Assembly (NCBI GenBank): GCA_009602725.1
Contig: WELB01000124.1
Coordinates: 171,274-184,900, forward strand
Length of the DNA stretch: 13,627 bases
Reading direction: 5' to 3'
Origin: Spirogloea muscicola
Taxonomy: Eukaryota > Streptophyta > Zygnematophyceae > Spirogloeales > Spirogloeaceae
Part shown: positions 10,901 to 13,627 of the stretch, one piece after another
How positions within the stretch are numbered: position 1 is the first letter of the stretch
Layout of the letters: each line of letters starts with the position of its first letter
Notes under the pieces: generated by a model
The model's database searches: none
The model's input: only the letters and a program-made list of their open reading frames with translations
What the model was told of the DNA's origin: nothing
Position numbers and translations under genes: made by a program

Positions 10901-13627
10901 AGTGCTTGGCCACCCAGAGAGAGCCGGCAACACTCCCCAGGCTCAAAATGTGCACCAGAGAGCCATAGGCTCGTGCACGTTAAGATGGACCTTCATGATG
11001 CTATTCATCAGGCGATTTCCTCCCCAGCTGCTGCCGGCAGGCGTGAGGTAATCTATGTGGTGCAGTATGTGATGGTCGGATCCTCTGCAAATGTAGGACG
11101 TGCAACGCACCGAAATCGCGATGATGGGCAGGATCGTTGAGCGACGGGAGGAGAGGCCCCAGCACAAAGTCCGTGACGGCTTGAGAGCCCGCCGTCCATC
11201 CCTGAGACAGGAAGGACTGGAGCACCAGCCTCCTCACTGACATACGAACAAAATTGGTGGGGGTCAGGTCACAATCAAGGCACCACTAATAGGTACTTAT
11301 CGTCAAATTGATGCAGGAAATGAAAATGCACATTACACAATATAAATGCTTTAACTGCAGCCCTCAAAGTTGGTGCATCAGCAAAGGGCCTTTCTACTGC
11401 TGACCTAGGATTGGCAGCCTGAAGTTTGGCATTTTACCTTGGGGGTTATCATGGGCCAGTCCACGTCGCCAGAGGAGCAAGGCCCAGGCTAGGTCCGGAA
11501 CGCCAATGCCATCGCCACTGTCAGTAGAGAAAGGCTCGGTATGACCAGCACAGTCTTCACCTTGTCGCGGTTGTAGCACATTCATCTGCAGGGCCAGCAG
11601 CAGTAAAGTAGCTGCTGCAGGACACTGGCAGGTATCTCTACTCTGTGCTTTGGGGCTCAGCTCCTAAGCTGCTAGATCACAGACCTCAGAGCATAACAGC
11701 AAGTAGCAAGTAAATAAAACCTTTGATATGGTGGTTAATCAGAGTAGGACGTTATTCCAGGTGTAGGGTTCTAAGGTTCTGCAAAGTAACACGACAGACT
11801 CACACAAACTAAGAGTTTTACCTGGCTTTCCCAGGCTGAGTCAAATAGGTGGATGCCATACTCGTCCAACATATCATACAGAAAGAGGAATGCATCCCAC
11901 CGCCGGAGTGTGCCCTTTTGGGCCTCTGATTGAGCCCCTGCTCCAGCTCGACTCGACTGGCGGGCCACTGCCATCTTGAGGATGTGCCGGGCCAGCTTGC
12001 GCTCGAAGTTGTCATCATGTGCCTGCCATGACACAGTGTCAATATGAACACTGTCTTATGACATTGCACCAAGCTTTTTCTCAAGGCCGAGGGCTCTAAC
12101 AGATCAGCCCCGAAAGTAAATCGTAAACCCAAAGCACTGGACCTCTGAACCTGGTCTCAATCTGCCCAGCACCTGGTGACTGGACAGAAGCTAGACAGGC
12201 AACGCAGCACTGCAAAGAAATTATGCAGCTCGATCAAGCCAATAGCGGCTGTAGTTGTGCTCACCAGGCCCGCCCTTAAGCTCTCCCAGAATGTGGCATC
12301 CGCCGTCACGTCGAAGCTGTGGACGTTGTCGACGCCATCTGGCCCGGCGGCCTGCCCTTGGACAAGGAAGGGCGCGACGAGCGCCAGCTGCGACATGCTG
12401 ACCCGCCGCAGCTCCGAAGGCGGCTGAAGGGATGGGCCGCGCCTCCGTGCACTCAGCAGCGCCTCCCACAGGCGGCGACCAAGGCTGGACGGGCTCGTCC
12501 CGAGCATCGCTGCCGCGTTGAGGAGCTGGGGCAGCGACGCCGGCGCTCCACTGGCTGCCAGCTGGGCCAGGGCCCAGGGCAGGCAGCTCCGCACCGCTGC
12601 AGCCAGAAATATGACGGGCGTGTGGCGTCGCGGCCGCACGCCATGCTCAGCACCGGCCTCCGCGACAGTCTCTGTGCCGGCTGCTGGCTGTGAGTCCTTG
12701 CATCCATTGAGGTCCAACTGGCCCAATTTATGGGCAGGCAATATGGCGGCACAGTCGATAGGACAGCCCAACAAGTCACTGTCGCCGTCTGAGGGGGGAC
12801 CAGCGGCCAAAGCCTTGGCTGCGGCCTTGAGGAGGGCGAGGAGGAGCGAGGTGGCGGCGGACTGGCCGAGCTGCGCGGCGGGCTGGCAGCAGGGCAGGAG
12901 GCGCTCTGTGGCGTAGCGCCAGCCAGCCTGGTCGAGTGCCACGGCGTCAGCGAGCAGGGATGCCATCTGCGGCCACAGTCAAGGCGGAGCTTAAGTGTTC
13001 AGTCACATCATGACTTCAATCTTAAGGATTGCTGGATCGTGACTTGAAGATTGGTGGATCTTGCTATAGGGTCGTCGCATTTGAGGGCTTCAGCTCTCAG
13101 TCTCTCGGCAGCCTGCTTGAGGTGCTGAGAGCAGGCAGACATGACAGCCTAACCAGCAAAGGGACTGAGCTGGACTTCAATCCCCATATATGTAGCCGAT
13201 ACAGCATCGTGCTGCTGCACTGCTAACCCTGGACTTCACAAGAATCTTGGCCTGAATGAAGGCGGCCATAAGCACCAGTATATGAGGCTAGGAGCTCGGA
13301 GCAAGGCTCAAGGAGGACAAGGGCTTAAGAAATGCAAAGGTGCAATGAGAGGCGCTACATTGCAATTACAGGCGCTGCAATAGGCATTGGGGACTCTGGA
13401 CCAGGTGAGTAGAGGTCGAGGGTTCAAGAGCTAGGATCCGCAATGTGAGGGTTCAGATTTAGGGAATAGGTTTAGGGTTTGGGGTTTTGGCCGGACCTGT
13501 GCGTGGGACGCGGCGTGGCGCGGGGACGCCAGGCACGGCAGCGCCACCTCCTCGGCCACGCGTCGCAGCAGGCCGTCGCCGCCGCCGCCGCCGCCTGCAG
13601 GCGGCGAGCGAGCTGGCGGCGGTGAGC
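1783..13627 (-). CDS. TARBP1: TARBP1/Trm3-like tRNA (guanosine-18-2'-O)-methyltransferase, 33-exon gene, 5' end partial
   Basis: Whole-gene entry; coding exons are listed separately. The family (yeast Trm3, animal TARBP1, plant SpoU-family homologues) 2'-O-methylates G18 in the D loop of tRNAs, using S-adenosylmethionine. The C-terminal ~210 residues form a SPOUT (SpoU/TrmH) domain with motif 1 [12 protein letters not shown], motif 2 [10 protein letters not shown] and motif 3 [18 protein letters not shown]. Upstream exons carry family-specific blocks in the expected order: [98 protein letters not shown] and DFQRKI. The rest of the N-terminal ~1,450 residues is helical and Leu/Ala-rich, as in HEAT/armadillo scaffolds. 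Summed exons give about 1,702 codons before the stop, with 32 introns. The start codon is either beyond 13627 or, less likely, the ATG at 12966. Confidence 0.93.
2072..2228 (-). CDS. TARBP1: TARBP1-like exon 32: SPOUT domain core
   Basis: Begins with the last base of a Ser codon after CACCTCAG, then [40 protein letters not shown] and [12 protein letters not shown]. It ends at TCT|GTGAGC, phase 0. S-V-[ST]-AEQW, KK..GY....EQT and F..KS are the strands and helices between SPOUT motifs 1 and 2 of TARBP1-type enzymes. The junction KS|VIVLG aligns without gap to the family. Confidence 0.96.
2316..2362. repeat. Two-copy tandem repeat of about 23 bases in an intron
   Basis: Two adjacent copies beginning CGACTCCGAAGGCTAA and CGACTCCAAAGGCTAA lie within the intron 2229-2467. 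The copies differ at a few positions and no further copies are seen. Confidence 0.75.
2468..2538 (-). CDS. TARBP1: TARBP1-like exon 31: end of SPOUT motif 1
   Basis: 71-base exon reading [23 protein letters not shown] plus AG (phase 2), between acceptor TTGCTGTAG and donor AG|GTGAAG. It continues motif 1 from CE in the previous exon (ARSCE-VF). In most SpoU/TrmH proteins the residue after VF or AF is Gly; here it is Lys. Confidence 0.94.
2652..2806 (-). CDS. TARBP1: TARBP1-like exon 30: linker and SPOUT motif 1
   Basis: Starts with two bases of a Gly codon after CTTGCTGCCCAG. A low-complexity Ser/Asp/Gln linker ([29 protein letters not shown]) is followed by [20 protein letters not shown] and CE. 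The donor is GAG|GTGCCA, phase 0. The N-x-x-G-x-x-R of motif 1 (NLAGLAR) supplies the conserved Arg of the SpoU class. The variable acidic linker precedes the catalytic domain, as in other family members. Confidence 0.93.
2932..3160 (-). CDS. TARBP1: TARBP1-like exon 29: pre-catalytic linker with DFQRKI
   Basis: Frame [20 protein letters not shown] through ...[13 protein letters not shown] to [20 protein letters not shown] and GLVSH, ending phase 1 at G|GTAAGC, a strong donor. W-x-F/V-Q-[RK]-KI-x-P-x is the conserved block just upstream of the SPOUT domain. The 5' boundary is less certain. Acceptor TTTGGGTGGCAG (start 3160) closes the frame with the exon at 3429 and leaves a 268-base intron, but the frame is open up to about 3196. 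Confidence 0.82.
3429..3497 (-). CDS. TARBP1: TARBP1-like exon 28 (23 codons)
   Basis: Reads [23 protein letters not shown] between acceptor CAACTGCAG and donor AAG|GTCTGC, phase 0 on both sides. It corresponds to the family segment containing a His/Asn-Pro followed by a helix of the form E..f...l. The match is weak but lies at the right place, and the frame closes. Confidence 0.68.
3498..3959 (-). other. Long intron (462 bases) with uncertain internal coding potential
   Basis: Between the exons ending at 3960 and starting at 3497. A minus-strand frame (3746-4021) containing [20 protein letters not shown] looks partly protein-like. Another segment near 3511-3560 reads [15 protein letters not shown]. 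Neither closes phase cleanly with both neighbours, so I leave them as intron; an alternative exon is possible. Confidence 0.5.
3960..3993 (-). CDS. TARBP1: TARBP1-like exon 27, micro-exon (34 bases)
   Basis: After a good acceptor (TTGTGTTTTCATCAG) comes one base completing Arg, then [11 protein letters not shown] and donor CAG|GTGGTG. Phases match on both sides (2 in, 0 out). The residues lie in a family-variable loop, so support is from splicing logic rather than similarity. A different exon in frame [11 protein letters not shown] is the main alternative. Confidence 0.5.
4107..4231 (-). CDS. TARBP1: TARBP1-like exon 26
   Basis: Reads [40 protein letters not shown] and S plus AG (phase 2). 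The acceptor is GCATGACATCAG and the donor AG|GTGTAA. It follows the HNLRSFTQ block of the previous exon, where family members have an amphipathic helix pair before the MHG/NNK loop. Lengths match. Confidence 0.85.
4447..4590 (-). CDS. TARBP1: TARBP1-like exon 25
   Basis: 48 codons, phase 0 both ends: [40 protein letters not shown] and HNLRSFTQ. The acceptor is GGTGCTGCATCAG and the donor CAG|GTCCAT. The final HHNLR.[FY]. is the conserved His-Asn-x-x-[VL]-R block of TARBP1 proteins. Two predicted helices precede it, typical of the HEAT-like scaffold. Confidence 0.9.
4695..4745 (-). CDS. TARBP1: TARBP1-like exon 24 (17 codons)
   Basis: [17 protein letters not shown], between acceptor CCACCCTCTAG and donor CAG|GTACCC, phase 0 on both sides. 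It joins the helix ending RVPRL to VLASYVMI. The flanking exons are secure and the phases agree. Confidence 0.85.
4986..5060 (-). CDS. TARBP1: TARBP1-like exon 23: [12 protein letters not shown] block
   Basis: 25 codons, [25 protein letters not shown], phase 0 on both sides. The acceptor has a long pyrimidine tract and ends CATCGCAG; the donor is a near-consensus CTT|GTAAGT. N-[NL]-[LP]-[PS]-S-V-R-x-[YF]-x-E is a recognisable TARBP1 family signature. Confidence 0.95.
5192..5299 (-). CDS. TARBP1: TARBP1-like exon 22: [11 protein letters not shown] block
   Basis: 36 codons, phase 0: [36 protein letters not shown]. The acceptor is GCTGCATCTCAG and the donor GAG|GTTGTG. H-R-x-K-x-R-x-WQ-x-L is a strongly conserved family block, and with the previous exon it gives YSA-IHRRK. 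Basic residues cluster here. A role in tRNA contact would be a guess. Confidence 0.95.
5568..5615 (-). CDS. TARBP1: TARBP1-like exon 21 (16 codons)
   Basis: [16 protein letters not shown], between acceptor CTTGCTGCACAG and donor GCT|GTGAGA, phase 0 on both sides. It matches the family segment of the form n-D-x-d-L-x-K-E-L-Y-K, directly before HRRK. Confidence 0.93.
5775..5891 (-). CDS. TARBP1: TARBP1-like exon 20: YARVCV block
   Basis: 39 codons: [39 protein letters not shown]. The acceptor is CACTGCCTCAG and the donor TGC|GTGAGT, a strong site; phase 0. N-[TS]-E-[ML]-YARV-x-VA follows SELTE of the previous exon, as in homologues. A short frame running downstream into 5682-5774 is intron read-through. 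Confidence 0.94.
6058..6158 (-). CDS. TARBP1: TARBP1-like exon 19: acidic SELTE segment
   Basis: Two bases complete Glu, then [20 protein letters not shown] and [13 protein letters not shown]. The acceptor is GATGTAACAG and the donor GAG|GTTGGT. Acidic DE-x-[LE] residues followed by S-[EP]-ELTE are typical of the family. The alanine run is specific to this protein. Confidence 0.92.
6302..6449 (-). CDS. TARBP1: TARBP1-like exon 18: KSPRFMRL block
   Basis: [40 protein letters not shown] and LVTLCLYGA plus G (phase 1). The acceptor is GTAATTGTCAG and the donor GCAG|GTCAAC. KSPR-x-[IM]-RL-x-A-x-H followed by a helix and L-x-LYG is a conserved family signature. Confidence 0.95.
6450..6773 (-). 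other. Intron (324 bases), no additional feature seen
   Basis: Non-coding sequence between the exon ending LKW and the exon starting LLRR, which join directly in the family alignment. Small frames in it (6431-6616 minus, 6492-6725 plus) are not protein-like. Confidence 0.85.
6774..6929 (-). CDS. TARBP1: TARBP1-like exon 17: NKRRVAP block
   Basis: 52 codons, phase 0: [40 protein letters not shown] and [12 protein letters not shown]. The acceptor is TTTGGTTGGCAG and the donor TGG|GTATGT. NKRRVAP-x-AA-x-LS-x-x-LH is one of the best conserved TARBP1 blocks outside the catalytic domain. Confidence 0.96.
7222..7333 (-). CDS. TARBP1: TARBP1-like exon 16
   Basis: One base completes Ser, then [37 protein letters not shown]. 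The acceptor is CAACATGAAG and the donor ACA|GTGAGT, a strong site; phase 0 at the end. This frame differs from the longer open frame at 7214-7582, which runs through the intron; the chosen frame closes phase on both sides and reads as helical repeat. Confidence 0.88.
7610..7719 (-). CDS. TARBP1: TARBP1-like exon 15
   Basis: [36 protein letters not shown] plus AG (phase 2). The acceptor is ATCTGGAATGCAG and the donor AG|GTACAC. W-x-CL-x-x-LL-x-I directly after an RRALLAGLK helix is the arrangement seen in family members. Confidence 0.9.
7977..8258 (-). CDS. TARBP1: TARBP1-like exon 14
   Basis: 94 codons, phase 0: [20 protein letters not shown], then a stretch containing [40 protein letters not shown] and [11 protein letters not shown]. 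The acceptor is TGCTCGCATCAG and the donor AAG|GTCACT. It reads as helical-repeat sequence with a Thr/Gln-rich loop. An internal GTAAGG could act as a donor in principle, but the open frame continues and the later residues fit the next exon. Confidence 0.87.
8449..8613 (-). CDS. TARBP1: TARBP1-like exon 13
   Basis: 55 codons, phase 0: [40 protein letters not shown] and [15 protein letters not shown]. The acceptor is TTGCCTCTAACAG and the donor GAG|GTGAGC. It is unrecognisable by itself, but helical and in register with both neighbours. Confidence 0.85.
8770..8940 (-). CDS. TARBP1: TARBP1-like exon 12
   Basis: 57 codons, phase 0: [40 protein letters not shown] and [17 protein letters not shown]. 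The acceptor is GGCCTGCTCAG and the donor GCA|GTGTGT. The second half is low-complexity. A competing frame ([20 protein letters not shown]) also looks plausible there, but it is interrupted upstream and does not match the phase of the next exon. Confidence 0.7.
9182..9296 (-). CDS. TARBP1: TARBP1-like exon 11
   Basis: One base completes Lys, then [38 protein letters not shown]. The acceptor is CTCCTTCATTGTAG with a CTGAC branch-point-like site just upstream. The donor is TCT|GTGAGT, phase 0. The frame stays open upstream to about 9373 (containing [13 protein letters not shown]), so a longer exon is possible. Confidence 0.75.
9427..9709 (-). CDS. TARBP1: TARBP1-like exon 10
   Basis: Starts with two bases of an Ala codon after [70 protein letters not shown] and [20 protein letters not shown] to LCID. 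The 3' boundary is uncertain. The listed donor is AA|GTGTTG (phase 2), pairing with 9296. A GC-type donor after LLK (AAG|GCAAGG, exon end 9471) is the alternative. The helix WATLAGL..S is typical of the family scaffold. Confidence 0.8.
9981..10091 (-). CDS. TARBP1: TARBP1-like exon 9
   Basis: Two bases complete a codon, then [36 protein letters not shown] plus G (phase 1). The acceptor GCTGTTTTCCTGCAG is excellent; the donor is G|GTGGGC. The next exon joins as [12 protein letters not shown]. Confidence 0.88.
10251..10605 (-). CDS. TARBP1: TARBP1-like exon 8
   Basis: [60 protein letters not shown] and [20 protein letters not shown], then [20 protein letters not shown] and FRSQ. The acceptor is GGAGCTGCCAG. 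The 3' end is ambiguous: phase 1 is required, and either a GT donor (T|GTTGCT, as listed) or a GC donor 33 bases earlier (CAAG|GCACAG, end 10284) would do. The middle is Ser/Ala/Glu-rich and likely disordered. Confidence 0.78.
10714..10761 (-). CDS. TARBP1: TARBP1-like exon 7 (16 codons)
   Basis: [16 protein letters not shown], between acceptor AGATGTGCAG and donor CAG|GTCTGT, phase 0 both ends. The open frame extends a little upstream (LLLQDVQ), so the acceptor could differ. Support comes from frame closure with the next exon. Confidence 0.65.
10991..11082 (-). CDS. TARBP1: TARBP1-like exon 6
   Basis: Two bases complete Gly, then [30 protein letters not shown]. The acceptor is TTTGCAGAG and the donor AAG|GTCCAT. 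Only this acceptor avoids an in-frame stop. Alternative donors lie slightly downstream. Confidence 0.75.
11111..11236 (-). CDS. TARBP1: TARBP1-like exon 5: [10 protein letters not shown]
   Basis: Two bases complete Val (G|TG), then [41 protein letters not shown] plus G (phase 1). The acceptor is CGTATGTCAG and the donor G|GTGCGT. The junction gives [15 protein letters not shown], a conserved block of the N-terminal half; the following FVLGPL helix also fits the family. Confidence 0.92.
11438..11585 (-). CDS. TARBP1: TARBP1-like exon 4: LAHDNPQ
   Basis: [40 protein letters not shown] and RGLAHDNPQ plus G (phase 1). The acceptor is GCTGGCCCTGCAG and the donor AAG|GTAAAA. W-x-x-x-LW-x-RG-[LF]-x-HDNPQ is a recognisable block of plant and algal TARBP1 homologues. 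The Met at the exon start is internal, not an initiator. Confidence 0.92.
11822..12022 (-). CDS. TARBP1: TARBP1-like exon 3: [13 protein letters not shown]
   Basis: 67 codons, phase 0: [60 protein letters not shown] and DSAWESQ. The acceptor is GTGTCATGGCAG and the donor CAG|GTAAAA. W-x-x-F-[IL]-x-[LI]-x-[DE]-x-L-[ED] followed by HL....W is a family block in the N-terminal region. Confidence 0.93.
12265..12966 (-). CDS. TARBP1: TARBP1-like exon 2: large GC-rich exon (234 codons)
   Basis: The longest exon, phase 0 on both sides. It starts [20 protein letters not shown] and ends [12 protein letters not shown] at CTG|GTGAGC. It is Ala/Leu-rich and predicted helical, with a Ser/Asp-rich loop ([12 protein letters not shown]) and a [16 protein letters not shown] linker. 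Its base composition is much more G+C-rich than exons near the 3' end. The first ATG sits right after a CAG acceptor (GTGGCCGCAG), in good start context. If exon 1 is not coding, this ATG would be the initiator and the protein would be about 43 residues shorter. Confidence 0.9.
12967..13496 (-). other. First intron visible in the window (530 bases)
   Basis: Longest intron of the gene, with donor CAG|GTCCGG and acceptor GTGGCCGCAG. It carries TTTAGGG-like repeats near its 5' end. A plus-strand frame at 13029-13226 lies wholly inside it and does not look like a protein. I see no other gene. Confidence 0.75.
13458..13484. repeat. Degenerate TTTAGGG (telomere-like) array
   Basis: Perfect TTTAGGG at 13458-13464 and 13471-13477, followed at once by TTTGGGG at 13478-13484 and further G/T-rich bases. 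It lies in the first intron of the methyltransferase gene, just inside its 5' splice site (minus strand reads CCCTAAA). Confidence 0.85.
13497..13627 (-). CDS. TARBP1: TARBP1-like exon 1 (partial at the window edge)
   Basis: The minus-strand frame from the right edge reads [40 protein letters not shown] and HAQ, ending [21 protein letters not shown] joins in phase 0. The Gly run comes from a GGC repeat. The exon may begin at an acceptor-like CGCCTGCAG (start about 13595) or continue past 13627. About 330 residues precede the WDAF block in this model, similar to known homologues, so the true start codon is probably close to the edge. Confidence 0.65.

Noticed and set aside
12176-12916. Plus-strand frames of 83, 124 and 132 residues across the GC-rich region
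   Set aside because: They are antisense to exon 2; long shadow frames are expected in G+C-rich coding DNA and their translations lack any recognisable pattern.

Overview
The window is nuclear DNA of a eukaryote, most likely a green alga (chlorophyte). The reasons are dense spliceosomal GT-AG introns, an Arabidopsis-type telomere motif (TTTAGGG) inside introns, a BOU-like mitochondrial carrier of the plant and algal type, and a TGTAA element downstream of one stop codon. The lineage is inferred, not proven. No bacterial genes, transposon ORFs, rRNA, tRNA or CRISPR arrays were found.

Layout. (1) 1-750, plus strand: the last two coding exons of a mitochondrial carrier (SLC25 family, resembling plant BOU / carnitine-acylcarnitine-carrier-like proteins). 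They are preceded by an intron made of a pure (TC)52 tract, a long degenerate pyrimidine tract and an alternating GC/AC run. (2) 751-1782: a roughly 1 kb convergent intergenic region holding both 3' untranslated regions. (3) 1783-13627, minus strand: one large, intron-rich gene that fills the rest of the window. It encodes a TARBP1/Trm3-type tRNA (guanosine-18-2'-O)-methyltransferase, with a long helical (HEAT/armadillo-like) N-terminal part and a C-terminal SPOUT (SpoU/TrmH) domain. I assembled 33 coding exons by reading splice sites and checking that the phase closes at every junction. The model encodes about 1,700 residues, close to the length I know for animal and plant homologues. The 5' end lies at or just beyond the right edge of the window.

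Nearly all longer open frames in the window, including most 60-145-residue ones, are fragments of these exons, read-through into introns, or shadows in other frames. The two genes are tail-to-tail and show no functional link beyond adjacency. I see no undescribed system. The items most worth checking are the unusual 5' splice sites (GTC at many exon ends in both genes), the strong phase-0 intron bias, telomere-like repeats in introns of both genes, the FK-for-FG change in SPOUT motif 1, and the simple-sequence tract at the left edge.
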